Assembly: GCF_014204715.1 (NCBI RefSeq)
Contig: NZ_JACHLY010000001.1
Coordinates: 2,263,001 to 2,327,000 of the forward strand
Direction of reading: 5' to 3'
DNA length: 64,000 bases
Source: Streptomonospora salina
GTDB taxonomy: Bacteria > Actinomycetota > Actinomycetes > Streptosporangiales > Streptosporangiaceae
This document shows, piece by piece, positions 16,661-25,183 of the stretch (its first letter is position 1; every line of letters begins with the position of its first letter). A program made the position numbers and the translations under genes. Under the pieces are notes generated by a model, which did not search any database, was not told the origin of the DNA, and saw only the letters and a list, made by a program, of their open reading frames with translations.

Positions 16661-16857
16661 ACGGGAGTACGGCGCACGTCGCGGATCCAGGACACGGCGA
16701 ACATGAGGCCGAGTCCGATCCACGCGATGCCCGCCCAGAACAAGAACGTGTCACGACCGTTGGTGAGGAGGAAGTACACGCCGCCGAACGAGAAGAGGGC
16801 GGTCTGTGCCGCCCGTACCGCGTGGTTCACGGGTCCGGGACGCTTCTGCCTCGTCAT
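16618..16857 (-). CDS. Small membrane protein antisense to the tra 3' end
   Basis: 79 residues on the opposite strand: MTRQKRPGPVNHAVRAAQTA, then two hydrophobic segments (LFSFGGVYFLL and FWAGIAWIGLGLMFAVSWI) and a charged tail. ATG at 16855-16857 with an AAGGGA upstream. The last 43 bp overlap the end of tra. I recognise no family. Two clean transmembrane segments and basic flanks suggest it is real; it could be a spread or entry-exclusion protein, as small membrane Spd-type proteins accompany tra genes, but the opposite orientation is unusual. Confidence 0.5.
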   Translation of the reverse strand: MTRQKRPGPVNHAVRAAQTALFSFGGVYFLLTNGRDTFLFWAGIAWIGLGLMFAVSWIRDVRRTPVHRATSSETEDAPE

Positions 16858-16889
16858 GCTCGCCGTTTCCCTTCGGACGGAGGTGCCTG

Positions 16890-18599
16890 ATGCCCACTCC
16901 GACCGGCAAGTCCACACGCGCCGAGCGCCAAGCGCAACCCCTCGCGCGTGAGGTAGCCGAGCAGATCGCCGCCGACAAGGGCGTGTGCATCCGCCCGGTG
17001 TCCCTGCGCCGCACCGACATCACCACGGGCCGAACCGAGATCGTGGACGTGCCGTGCGGCTCCACGCTGGAATCCCGGTGCCCGTCCTGCGCCCGGCGCA
17101 AGCGCTCGATCCGGCGGTCCCAGTGCGAAGAGGGCTGGCACCTCGACGAGGAACCGACCGTGGTTCCAGACGCGCCGTCCGAGGTGCAGCGGGCGTGGGT
17201 GGAGCGTCGTGCGATGGTGACGGCCGAGCGGGATCGGCTCGTCGACGAGGGCGATGCGGATGCCGACGAGGTGGCCGCGTTGGATCAGGCCATCGCCGAC
17301 CTGGACGCCGAGATCGCGGACGCGGGCATGCGCGGCTCGGTCTCGCGGGGCGCCTCGTCGGCATCTCAGGGACGCCGTGTCCGCTCGACCAAGCGGCGCC
17401 AGGATGCGCCCGACCTGCCGAAACGGCAGATGGCCAAGACGACCGTGGGGCGCGCCTACGAGGATCCGGCGACCGGCAGGAGCTTCCGGCCGTCGCTGTT
17501 CCTCACGCTGACCTGCGACACCTACGGGCGGGTGAAGTCCGATGGCACGCCGGTGGACCCGTCGACGTATGACTACCGGCGTGCGGCGCGGGATGCGCTG
17601 CATTTCTCCAAGCTCGTCGACCGGTTCGTGCAGAACCTGCGCCGGGTGGCGGGGTTCGATGTGCAGTACTTCGCGACCGTGGAGCCGCAACGCAGGCTGG
17701 CGCCGCACCTGCACATGGCCACGCGGGGGACCATTCCGCGTGCGGAGCTGCGGCAGATCGCGGCGGCCACGTATCACCAGGTGTGGTGGCCCAACGCCGA
17801 CGAGGCGGTCTATGCGGGTGAGAATCTGCCGGTCTTCGACGAGGCGACCGAGAACTACCTCGATCCCGTGACCGGCGAAGTGCTGCCCACCTGGGAACAG
17901 GCGCTCGACGCCCTCGACGCCGACCCTTCGGCGGAACCGATGCACGTGGTCCGCTTCGGGCCACAGGTCGACGCCAAGGGCGTGGTGGCCGGCACCGAGG
18001 ACGCCGACCGGTGCGTGCGCTATCTGGCGAAGTACCTCACCAAGGACATCGCCGAATGCCACGAGATCAGCACCGACGCGCAGGCGCGCCACGTGGAACG
18101 CCTCGTGGAGGCGCTGCGGTTCGAACCGTGCTCGCCGCGCTGCTCCAACTGGCTGCGCTACGGCGTCCAACCCGAGAACGCCAAAGCGGGCATGGTGCCC
18201 GGCTTCTGCCGCAACAAAGCCCACCGCCGCGAACACCTCGGCTACGCCGGGCGCCGCGTCCTCGTCTCGCGCAAGTGGTCCGGCAAGACCGTGGCCGACC
18301 ACAAGGCGGACCGGCTGCGGTGGGTTCTGGACTCGCTCGGCGTGGACCCCGACGCCGACCCTGACGAGAACGAGGGCCAGGGCGACGGCACCGCTTCCGC
18401 ACTCTCCTCGGTGTCCTCCGGCAACCACGCATGGGAACTCGCCCGCCCCACCGACCCCGACGTCCCACCACGCGAACACCGCCTCCTGCGCGCGGTCGGC
18501 GAAGCCCTCAAACGCCGCGCCCAGCTCGACGCCGCTCGGCAACACCGAACCGACGACCTTCCGGCAACCCCAGACCTGGAACAGGTGGCCTACCCATGA
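16890..18599 (+). CDS. RepSA-type replication initiator
   Basis: 569 residues from an ATG with GGACGGAGG upstream. The N-terminal part has a zinc-type cluster (CPSCARRKRS). A central HUH-endonuclease motif APHLHMATRG lies near residue 272, and a YLAKYLTK helix near 378 supplies the Tyr of rolling-circle initiators. The C-terminal third has Cys/His-rich EPCSPRCSNWLRYG and the HRREHLGYAGRRVLVSRKW block conserved in RepSA of pSAM2-like elements. It should nick the double-strand origin of the excised circle and start rolling-circle replication in the donor. The origin itself is not identifiable by eye. The stop codon overlaps the xis ATG. Confidence 0.9.
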   Translation: MPTPTGKSTRAERQAQPLAREVAEQIAADKGVCIRPVSLRRTDITTGRTEIVDVPCGSTLESRCPSCARRKRSIRRSQCEEGWHLDEEPTVVPDAPSEVQRAWVERRAMVTAERDRLVDEGDADADEVAALDQAIADLDAEIADAGMRGSVSRGASSASQGRRVRSTKRRQDAPDLPKRQMAKTTVGRAYEDPATGRSFRPSLFLTLTCDTYGRVKSDGTPVDPSTYDYRRAARDALHFSKLVDRFVQNLRRVAGFDVQYFATVEPQRRLAPHLHMATRGTIPRAELRQIAAATYHQVWWPNADEAVYAGENLPVFDEATENYLDPVTGEVLPTWEQALDALDADPSAEPMHVVRFGPQVDAKGVVAGTEDADRCVRYLAKYLTKDIAECHEISTDAQARHVERLVEALRFEPCSPRCSNWLRYGVQPENAKAGMVPGFCRNKAHRREHLGYAGRRVLVSRKWSGKTVADHKADRLRWVLDSLGVDPDADPDENEGQGDGTASALSSVSSGNHAWELARPTDPDVPPREHRLLRAVGEALKRRAQLDAARQHRTDDLPATPDLEQVAYP

Positions 18600-18772
18600 G
18601 TGATCTGGTCCTAACCGTCGACGAGGCGGCCGCCCGGCTCCGCGTAAGCCGCTGGACGCTGTACAACCTCATCCGCGCCGGTCAGCTCCGCACGGTCAAG
18701 ATCGGGCGGCGCCGGCTGGTTCCCGTGGCCGCGCTCGCCGAGTGCATCGACGCTCTCGGGGAGGTGGCCTGA
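18596..18772 (+). CDS. xis: Excisionase (MerR-like HTH, Xis)
   Basis: 58 residues forming one excisionase-type winged helix: LTVDEAAARLRVSRWTLYNL, then IRAGQLRTVKIGRRRLVPVA. This is the typical helix-turn-helix and wing of HTH_17/excisionase proteins that direct a tyrosine integrase towards excision. ATGA overlap with rep and TGATG overlap with int, so the three are one translational unit. Confidence 0.92.
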   Translation: MSDLVLTVDEAAARLRVSRWTLYNLIRAGQLRTVKIGRRRLVPVAALAECIDALGEVA

Positions 18773-20025
18773 TGCCTGGCAAGGGCGACGGCGGCAACCG
18801 CCGCAGGAACGACCGCTCCAAGCGCGCCAACGGCGACGGGAGCATCTGGCAGCGCAAGGACGGCCGATATGCCTACGCCGCCTACGTGCTGACCACTGAG
18901 GGCACGTTCAAGCGCGTGCAGGGCTACGCCAAAGACCGCGACGAGGCCCGGTCGAAGCTGAACAAGCTCCTCGCCGACTCCGACCAAGGAATCCCGGTGG
19001 CCTCGGAGAACTGGCGCGTAGACGAGTACCTGACCTACTGGCTCGAACACGTCGTCAAGGCCGAACGCCGCCCCAAGACCGTCCAAGGCTACGAGGGTGT
19101 CATCCGCCGTCACCTCATCCCCAACCTGGGGAAGAAGCGGCTCGGCAAACTGACCGCCCGCGACGTCCGCACCTTCATCACACGCATTCGGCAAGAGTGC
19201 CAGTGCTGCAAGAACGGCACCGACGCCGCCCGCACGACGCCCGAGTGCTGCGCCGCCTCCCCCAAGGTGTGCTGCGGCTCGACGCTCTCACCGCGCATGG
19301 TCCAGTCCATCCACGCGGTGCTGCGCAACGCCCTGGAATCGGCAGCCCGTGAAGAGATCATCCCGCGCAACGTCGCGAAGCTGGTCAAGGTTTCGCCGCC
19401 CCGCTACGGGGTGAACCGCGGGCTGGATGTGCCGGAGGCGAAGCGGCTGCTCAAGGTCTCGGCAGACGACCGGTTCCACGCGCTCTACGTCCTGGCGCTC
19501 TGCCTCGGCCTGCGGCGCGGCGAACTGCTCGGGCTCCGCTGGGAAGACGTCGACCTCGACGCCGGACAACTGGAGATCGTGCACACCCTCCAGCGCGTCA
19601 ACGGCTCACTGCGCCTGGTCCCGCCCAAGACCGACGACTCCTCGCGCACGGTCCCGCTGCCCGGCCTGTGTGTGCAGGCGCTACGCGACCACCGCAAGCG
19701 GCAGTTCGCCGAACGCTCCGACGCCTGGCCGGACTGGGAGGAACAGGGGCTCGTCTTCCCCTCCCGGCGCGGTACGCCGCTGGAACCGGACAACCTGCGT
19801 CGGACTTGGGAGCCGCTCCGCCGGAAGGCCGGCCTCGACGGCGTGCGCTTCCACGACCTTCGGCACACCTGCGTGACGCTGCTGCTCAACCTCGACGTGC
19901 CGCCGCAGGTGGTCCGCGAGATCGTCGGACACAGCGACATCGGGGTAACGATGACCATCTACGCGCACGCGTCGTTGGAAGACAAGCGGCGCGCGCTCGG
20001 GCGCCTGGGCGACGCCCTCGGGTAA
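18772..20025 (+). CDS. int: Tyrosine site-specific integrase
   Basis: 417 residues. N-terminal arm-binding region (GSIWQRKDGRYAYAAYV), SAM-like core-binding domain (WRVDEYLTYWLEHVV), a Cys-rich insert (CQCCKNG, CCAASPKVCC) seen in many AICE integrases, and a catalytic domain. The catalytic residues are visible: Arg in LRRGELLGLRW near 248, His-x-x-Arg in FHDLRHTCVTLL near 361, His in GHSDIG near 386 and Tyr in TIYAHAS near 396. It recombines attP with the tRNA-Phe attB. It ends about 100 bp from attR with the arm repeats in between. Confidence 0.95.
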   Translation: MPGKGDGGNRRRNDRSKRANGDGSIWQRKDGRYAYAAYVLTTEGTFKRVQGYAKDRDEARSKLNKLLADSDQGIPVASENWRVDEYLTYWLEHVVKAERRPKTVQGYEGVIRRHLIPNLGKKRLGKLTARDVRTFITRIRQECQCCKNGTDAARTTPECCAASPKVCCGSTLSPRMVQSIHAVLRNALESAAREEIIPRNVAKLVKVSPPRYGVNRGLDVPEAKRLLKVSADDRFHALYVLALCLGLRRGELLGLRWEDVDLDAGQLEIVHTLQRVNGSLRLVPPKTDDSSRTVPLPGLCVQALRDHRKRQFAERSDAWPDWEEQGLVFPSRRGTPLEPDNLRRTWEPLRRKAGLDGVRFHDLRHTCVTLLLNLDVPPQVVREIVGHSDIGVTMTIYAHASLEDKRRALGRLGDALG

Positions 20026-20051
20026 GCCCTGGCTCGCCGCAAACCGCCCGC

Positions 20052-20073
20052 GTTGCTGTCACGGTTGCTGTCA
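20052..20073. promoter_or_regulatory. Right integrase arm-type repeats
   Basis: Two copies of GTTGCTGTCA separated by CG, an exact match to the pair at 10520-10541 inside the left end. They lie between the int stop codon and the attR core, in the position expected for arm-type sites. Confidence 0.6.
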
Positions 20074-20111
20074 AAAAAGCCCGGCGCCTCTTCGGCTCCG
20101 GGCTTCTTCGC
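20073..20111 (-). terminator. Rho-independent terminator of the tRNA Glu-Asp-Phe cluster
   Basis: On the minus strand a GC-rich stem (AGCCCGGAGCCG with CGGCGCCGGGCT-type pairing) ends in six T residues, 15-50 bp after tRNA-Phe. The same sequence is repeated at 10343-10381 outside attL, so the element brought its own copy. On the plus strand it also lies behind int and may stop that transcript. Confidence 0.75.
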
Positions 20112-20123
20112 TGGTCAGACTGT

Positions 20124-20171
20124 GTGGCCAGGGACGGGGTCGAACCGCCGACCTTCCGCTTTTCAGGCGGA
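20124..20171. repeat. attR: att core within the intact tRNA-Phe
   Basis: 48 bp identical to 10394-10441; forms the 3' half of the functional tRNA-Phe gene. The 99-bp similarity continues leftwards through the terminator to 20073. Confidence 0.92.
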
Positions 20172-20198
20172 CGCTCGTACCAACTGAGCTACCTGGCC
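20125..20198 (-). tRNA. tRNA-Phe (GAA), AICE integration target
   Basis: Cloverleaf with acceptor GGCCAGG/CCTGGCC, D arm GCTC...GAGC, anticodon stem TCCGC/GCGGA with loop CTGAAAA (anticodon GAA), T arm with TTCGACC, discriminator A, no encoded CCA. Its 5' part is original host sequence; the part from the anticodon onward belongs to the att repeat. Confidence 0.95.
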
Positions 20199-20224
20199 CC
20201 AGACACACCGACGGGTGTGCGAGG

Positions 20225-20299
20225 CGGTCCTGACGGGATTTGAACCCGCGGCCTCCACCTTGACAGGGTGGCGAGCACTCCTCACTGCTCCACAGGACC
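20225..20299 (-). tRNA. tRNA-Asp (GTC), copy 2
   Basis: Same cloverleaf as copy 1 at 8948-9022 with anticodon loop CTGTCAA; differs at one base next to the T stem (C here on the gene strand). Middle gene of the Glu-Asp-Phe cluster. Confidence 0.95.
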
Positions 20300-20403
20300 T
20301 TGTTCTGTTTTCCTGCGGACCGACGCCCCGGATGACCGGTTCGTTCGTTCCGCGCTCTGCGTCTAATTCTGCCAGACCTTCGACAGTGCTTTGACCGGAG
20401 CCG

Positions 20404-20476
20404 TACCCCCAACCGGATTCGAACCGGCGTTACCGCCTTGAAAGGGCGGCGTCCTAGGCCACTAGACGATGGGGGC
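20404..20476 (-). tRNA. tRNA-Glu (TTC)
   Basis: Acceptor GCCCCCA/TGGGGGT, D arm GTCTAGTGGCCTAGGAC, anticodon stem CCGCC/GGCGG with loop CTTTCAA (anticodon TTC), T arm GCCGG-TTCGAAT-CCGGT, discriminator A. First gene of the cluster. A possible -35 (TTGACG, RC of 20515-20520) lies upstream. Confidence 0.95.
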
Positions 20477-20579
20477 CTCGACGACGAACGCGGTCGTCAT
20501 CCCACTTCGCCAGCCGTCAAGACGGCTCAAGCATACGGGAGATTCCACCGCGGTGCCAAAACGGTTGTCCGGGCGCAGG

Positions 20580-22145
20580 TCACTCCGGGGAGCCCGGGGG
20601 CGTCGATCCCGAGGTGGCCTCGGCGGACGCCGGGGTCGACGGCGTGGGTGCCTCGGGTGTGGCGGTGGGCGGAGTGATGTCGCGGTCGGGGTTCTCGGCG
20701 ATGTGCCGCTCGATCTGCGCCGAGGACAGGCCCAGACCGCCGAGAGTGACGTCGTCCCGGGCCTGCAGGCGCTTGCTCTCGGCGTCGAAGTACAGCACCG
20801 AGGCCTGGTAGGGGGTGGACTCCTCCGCATCGCTGTCCAGGGCCCGCAGGCCCGCGCCGCCGGTCGACCCCTGGACGACGTATCGCGTTCCGGTGTCCTG
20901 CACTTCGGTCCATCTGCTCTCGGCGTTGCCGGCGAGGACGAGCGGGACGCGGCCGCTGAAGGCCTGACCCTGCAGCGGGTCGTGGAAGACCGCGACGTCG
21001 ACCGGCGGATCCCGGTCCTCGACCGCCGCGACCTGCTCGGCCCCGATTCCCGCGAGTTCGCCGCGGGCGGGGTTGTCCAGGGTCCGGTCGGGCGTGAACC
21101 GGGGATCCCCCGCCCCGTAGAAGACGACCCCGCCGACCTCCTCCACCGTGTCGTCCAGCACGACGGCGTTGTCCTGCTCTTCCACCGCGCGCTGGGTCCC
21201 CATCGAGTCGTGATTGCCGCGCACCCACACGTAGGGGACGTCCAGGGATCCGATGTCGTCGACGAAGACGTCTTCGGCGGCGCTGCCCCGGTCGGTGATG
21301 TCGCCGGAGTCGACGACGAGGTCGACCTGGAACTGCTCGCGCAGCGAGCGGACGACGTTCCAGCCCGCGGGGTTCAGGTGCAGGTCGGAGACGTGCAGAA
21401 CGCGGATGGTGTCCGCTTCGGTCGCGTATTCCGGAAGCGCCGAGGTGGCCTCGTAGAGCTGGGAGACGTTGCCGACCAGGCTCGCGAGCTGCTGGCGGTA
21501 GCGCGAGAACCGGCTGACGGCGCTCTCGGCGCTCCCCACTACCTGCGGCGCGCCCGCCAGCAGGCCGGTGTAGCGGGGCTCGGCGATCGCGGCGGGATTG
21601 AACGTGGCCGCGCTGACGCCCCCGGTGCAGGCGAGCACGAGCAGGGCGGTCGCCGCGCTCACCCCGGCCCGCCGCCAGTCGCGGAACACCAGCAGCGCCG
21701 TGATTCCCGCCCCGGCGACCGCGGCCACCGCTGCCTGGGCGAACAGCCGTATGACGCCCGCACGCAGCTCGTCGCCGATGCTCTCGGCCATGCGGTTGAT
21801 CGCATCGGGGTTCTGGAACATCTCCTCGGCGGCCGACAGCCGGATCTCGGAGATGGAGGCGCGGAAGCTCACCGGTGCCGAGTGGGTGTCGAACTCCAGC
21901 CGGCCGAGCGGCGAGACGTCGACGACGGTCCTGCCGTCCCAGGCGGGACTGACGCTGAATTCCACGTCGGCCGGGCCGATGGGGGCGACGATCTGGCCGC
22001 CCAGGGCGAGTCCGAGCCAGCCGCCCAGCAGCGTAGCGACCACGACGGCGCCGAAACGCCAGGTGCGGCCCCGGCGGACGCGGCCGAACCGGGTGGCGGC
22101 GGCTCTCCCGGCTTCCGCCAGTCGGGGTCTCACGCGCGACAACAC
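20580..22145 (-). CDS. Membrane-anchored metallophosphoesterase
   Basis: About 521 residues. An N-terminal membrane segment (FGAVVVATLLGGWLGLAL), an extracytoplasmic stretch, two more hydrophobic segments near 175-215, and then a calcineurin-like phosphoesterase domain facing the outside: HVSDLHLN near 254, DSGDITDRG near 281 and GNHDS near 310, with a later VAVFHDP motif. These supply the di-metal ligands. A Pro/Thr/Ser-rich tail ends the protein. The substrate is unknown; relatives cleave phosphodiesters or act on envelope phospho-compounds. The start is uncertain: GTG at 22143-22145 or TTG/GTG a few codons later, all after GATGGAGG; the upstream extension to 22295 is low-complexity and overlaps the divergent gene. 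Confidence 0.85.
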   Translation of the reverse strand: MLSRVRPRLAEAGRAAATRFGRVRRGRTWRFGAVVVATLLGGWLGLALGGQIVAPIGPADVEFSVSPAWDGRTVVDVSPLGRLEFDTHSAPVSFRASISEIRLSAAEEMFQNPDAINRMAESIGDELRAGVIRLFAQAAVAAVAGAGITALLVFRDWRRAGVSAATALLVLACTGGVSAATFNPAAIAEPRYTGLLAGAPQVVGSAESAVSRFSRYRQQLASLVGNVSQLYEATSALPEYATEADTIRVLHVSDLHLNPAGWNVVRSLREQFQVDLVVDSGDITDRGSAAEDVFVDDIGSLDVPYVWVRGNHDSMGTQRAVEEQDNAVVLDDTVEEVGGVVFYGAGDPRFTPDRTLDNPARGELAGIGAEQVAAVEDRDPPVDVAVFHDPLQGQAFSGRVPLVLAGNAESRWTEVQDTGTRYVVQGSTGGAGLRALDSDAEESTPYQASVLYFDAESKRLQARDDVTLGGLGLSSAQIERHIAENPDRDITPPTATPEAPTPSTPASAEATSGSTPPGSPE

Positions 22146-22264
22146 CCCTCCATCATGCCCGTGCCTGCAGGCTGCCGGGGCCGCATCGCCCCGGCCGCGC
22201 GGGCGTGCGCCCGCACCGGCCCGACGGCCTACCGGCCTCGTCGGATGTTGCCCCATGACGCACA

Positions 22265-22618
22265 ATGCGAAGCGTGGTGGAACTGACGCTCGCACGGTTC
22301 GAGGAGCTCGTCGCCGACGCCCTCGACGCCATTCCCGAGAATCTGACCGGTTACATGGACAACGTAGTGATCACGGTCGCGGAGGCCCCGCCCGAGCCGG
22401 GTCTGCTCGGCCTTTACGAGGGCGTGCCGCTGACCGAACGCGGCGAGGGCTACTTCGGCGTCCTGCCCGATCAGATCTCGATCTACTGGCGGGAGATCTG
22501 CGCCGTGTGCGCGACGCCCGAGGAGGTGGTCGAGGAGGTCCGCGTCACCGTGGTCCACGAGATCGCCCATCACTTCGGCATCGACGACGAACGCCTGCAC
22601 GAGCTCGGCTGGGGGTGA
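22265..22618 (+). CDS. Zincin-like metallopeptidase family protein (DUF1025)
   Basis: 117 residues. RFEELVADALDAIPENLTGY opens the domain, then MDNVVITVAE, GLLGLYEGVPLTERGEGYFG and finally the zinc site HEIAHHFGIDDERLHELG (H-E-x-x-H plus a downstream Asp/His). This short single-domain family is widespread in Actinobacteria and of unknown substrate; it may be a protease or only zinc-binding. Start ATG at 22265, though a GTG at 22277 fits the family N-terminus equally well. Divergent from the phosphoesterase gene. Confidence 0.85.
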   Translation: MRSVVELTLARFEELVADALDAIPENLTGYMDNVVITVAEAPPEPGLLGLYEGVPLTERGEGYFGVLPDQISIYWREICAVCATPEEVVEEVRVTVVHEIAHHFGIDDERLHELGWG

Positions 22619-22885
22619 GGGCCGGCCGGCACCGGTCCGGTCCGGCTCCCGCCGCGGGACCGGCCCCGCGGCGACGGGCCGCGCACGGCGTCGGCGCTAT
22701 CCGCGAATCGCCTGGTCAAAGCGGACCTTCCGGCACATGAATCCCCGACGCGGAGCTTGTGCCTACAACGAAACAGAAACGAATACGTTCAAACGACTTG
22801 CGGAAAAGCGCACACATCAGGAACGGTAGGTCATCAACCAACAACTTAGAGTGACACCTTTGTAACCCAGTAAGGGAGTCGCCGA

Positions 22886-24394
22886 GTGGGCGATCCGCAC
22901 ATGGACAGCCGCGAAGCAAGCGTCCCCCGTCAGGCCCGCGGCACGGCGAACCCACCGCCCCCTGAAACCGACGCGGCCGGAACCGGTCCCGACAACACCG
23001 CAGACCCGTCATCGCCGCGTTCCCCCGCGGCCGCCGTCACCGAGGCCGACCGGGCCGCCTCCGATCCGCCCGCTCCCAGCTCCCCCTCCGGTCCCGACAG
23101 CCCCGACGGCACCGCCGCGACCGGAGATTCCGACGGCGGCTCCCCGCCCTCCTCCGACTGGCGGAGCGGATACCGCGACGTCCTCCGGGTCCCCGAATAC
23201 CGCGCCCTGTGGTCGGCCCACGCGCTGGCGATCACCGGAAACTTCCTGCTCAACATCGCGCTGACGGTACTCGTTTACCAGCAGACGTCCTCGGCGCTGG
23301 CCGCCGGGATCACCCTGGCCCTCACCTTCATCCCCCAGGTCGTCGGCGGGCCGCTGCTGTCCGGGCTCGCCGACATCTTCCCGCGGCGCAGCGTCCTCAT
23401 CGTCTGCGACGTCGTCCGCGCGGTACTGGTGGCCGCGATGGGCATCCCCGGACTGCCGACCTGGGCGATCTGGGGCCTGCTGTTCCTGTCCACTCTGCCG
23501 CTGGTGCCCTTCGGGGCCGCCCGCGCCGCGCTGATGTCGGAGATCGTCCAGGGTGAGCGCTACATCGCCGGATCGGCGATCCTGCAACTGACTTCCCAAG
23601 CCGGAACGCTGGTCGGGCTGGCCGCCGGCGGCTGGATCGTCTCCGTGATCGGCGCGAACTCCGCCGTGATGTACAACGGGCTGACGTTCCTCGCCTCGGC
23701 AGCGATCATCCACTTCGGGGTGCGCCACCGCCCCGCCCCCCGGGACGAGGGCGGCTCCCGCCAATCCCTGTGGCAGGCGACCCGCGACGGCACGCGGGTC
23801 GTCCTGGGCGACTCCCGCCTGCGCACACTGGGCATGTTCGCGTGGCTGGCCGGGATCTACATGATGCCCTACGGGCTGGCCAACCCCCTGGCCGACGAGG
23901 CCGGCGGCGGCTCCACCGCCGCGGGCTTCATCATGGCCGGGCCGTCGCTGGGCGCCGTAGCGGGCGGCCTCGTGCTGACGCGCCTGATCAGCCCGACGAC
24001 ACGTATGCACATGATGGGACCGCTGGCCGTGGCCGCATCGGCACCGCTTCTCCTGTGGATGGCCGACCCTCCGCTATGGGCGATCGTCGCGCTGCTGATC
24101 ACCTCGGGCGCGGCGGCGTCGTACCAGTTCGTCGCCAACGCCGCGTTCGTGCTGTGCGTTCCCGGCGAAGGCCGCGGCCTGGCGTTCGGCCTGGTGGCCG
24201 CCGGGCTACAGGCCGCGCAGGGGATCGGGATCGCGCTGGCCAGCCTGCTGGTGGAAGTCACCAGCACGCAGGCGGTCATCGTCGGTGCCGGGGCGGTCGG
24301 CGTCCTGTCCGCCCTGTGTCTCGCTCTCCACTGGTCCCGGATCTCGCACAGCGCCATCGATCTGATGAACACGCCGGAGCCCGCGGCGAGCTAG
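22886..24394 (+). CDS. MFS transporter (enterobactin-exporter-like, MFS_3)
   Basis: 502 residues. An unusually long, Pro/Ser/Asp-rich and probably disordered cytosolic leader (1-90) precedes twelve hydrophobic segments beginning with YRALWSAHALAITGNFLLNI and LVYQQTSSALAAGITLALTF. PQVVGGPLLSGLADIFPRRS is the MFS motif A region (G-x-x-x-D-x-x-x-R-R). The family exports siderophores, macrolides or other drugs; the substrate is not evident. GTG start with AAGGGAG upstream. The preceding 267 bp are AT-richer and probably hold the promoter. Confidence 0.88.
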   Translation: MGDPHMDSREASVPRQARGTANPPPPETDAAGTGPDNTADPSSPRSPAAAVTEADRAASDPPAPSSPSGPDSPDGTAATGDSDGGSPPSSDWRSGYRDVLRVPEYRALWSAHALAITGNFLLNIALTVLVYQQTSSALAAGITLALTFIPQVVGGPLLSGLADIFPRRSVLIVCDVVRAVLVAAMGIPGLPTWAIWGLLFLSTLPLVPFGAARAALMSEIVQGERYIAGSAILQLTSQAGTLVGLAAGGWIVSVIGANSAVMYNGLTFLASAAIIHFGVRHRPAPRDEGGSRQSLWQATRDGTRVVLGDSRLRTLGMFAWLAGIYMMPYGLANPLADEAGGGSTAAGFIMAGPSLGAVAGGLVLTRLISPTTRMHMMGPLAVAASAPLLLWMADPPLWAIVALLITSGAAASYQFVANAAFVLCVPGEGRGLAFGLVAAGLQAAQGIGIALASLLVEVTSTQAVIVGAGAVGVLSALCLALHWSRISHSAIDLMNTPEPAAS

Positions 24395-24629
24395 CCGCGG
24401 TCGGCGGCCGCACACGGCAGGCGGAACGGCACCTCGGCCGCCCTGCCACTGCCGGATCACCGAGCGGAGCCGGTCTCCGCCCGGAGCGCCGGCGCTTCGG
24501 GGCGCTCGCGCCGCTCGGCACACGGCCGGGTACCGGTCTCGGGCCGCGTCGCGGCCGGATCCCCCCGCCTCTCGTCGAGGCCGTGCGGGAGCCGCGGAAC
24601 GAAGCCCGGCCTGGCACGCAGCGACCACA

Positions 24630-24893
24630 TCACCGGTCGGACTTCTTGCCTTGGAAATTGCGGATGAGGTGCTCCAGCATCGAGGACTCGCCGCCCTCCT
24701 CGGGCATCACCAACCAGGCGATGATGTAGAGCAGGAACCCGGTCCCGCTGGTGAGGAGCGCGAAGGCCACGAAGGCCAAGCGGACGATATTGGCGTCGAC
24801 GCCGAAGAAGCTCCCGATACCGCCGCACACGCCGGTGAGAAGACGCTGGCTACGGCTGCGACGCAGCTTGCTGCTGCCGGTGTTGTCGTTCAT
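24630..24893 (-). CDS. PspC-domain envelope stress protein
   Basis: 87 residues: a basic leader KLRRSRSQRLLTGVCGGIGS, then FFGVDANIVRLAFVAFALLT and GTGFLLYIIAWLVMPEE, the complete PspC domain, and a short acidic-basic tail. PspC proteins are small inner-membrane proteins linked to phage-shock and envelope stress or act as anchors for signalling domains. Here it is a stand-alone form without the kinase fusion. The longer upstream frame is a shadow. Confidence 0.9.
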   Translation of the reverse strand: MNDNTGSSKLRRSRSQRLLTGVCGGIGSFFGVDANIVRLAFVAFALLTSGTGFLLYIIAWLVMPEEGGESSMLEHLIRNFQGKKSDR

Positions 24894-25183
24894 GCTTCCA
24901 GCCTGACCTTCCGCCGCGCGATTTCCCATCGGGAACGCCCCTGGCGCTCCCCTGACTACGACCCTGACCCGCCTGCCCGCCGGGCAAACAGGTGCATCCG
25001 GGCGGAGGGAGCCGGTCTTTCCGCACGTGTTCGCGCCTACGGCCGCAGGGAGCGCCGACCGCCGGTGATCCCGTGACCCCGCCGACCGCGCACCACCTGC
25101 CGTGGCCGGATCCGGCCACACGACCGCGCCCCGGTACGACCGTCCGGGACTGCGCAGACCTTCCCGGAGCCGCGGGGCGGAAC

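Larger units (their letters stand above)
10394..20171. mobile_element. Integrated AICE (pSAM2-type) in tRNA-Phe
   Basis: A 9.7-kb element between two 48-bp identical att repeats (10394-10441 and 20124-20171). It encodes a tyrosine integrase, an excisionase, a RepSA-type initiator, an FtsK-like transfer ATPase and a Pra-like activator, in the order seen in actinomycete integrative and conjugative elements. The left repeat is only the 3' part of a tRNA-Phe gene; the right repeat completes an intact tRNA-Phe, so the element restores the gene it enters. All backbone genes are intact, so it may still be mobile. Regulators and cargo occupy the left half and the replication/integration operon the right half. 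Confidence 0.93.
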
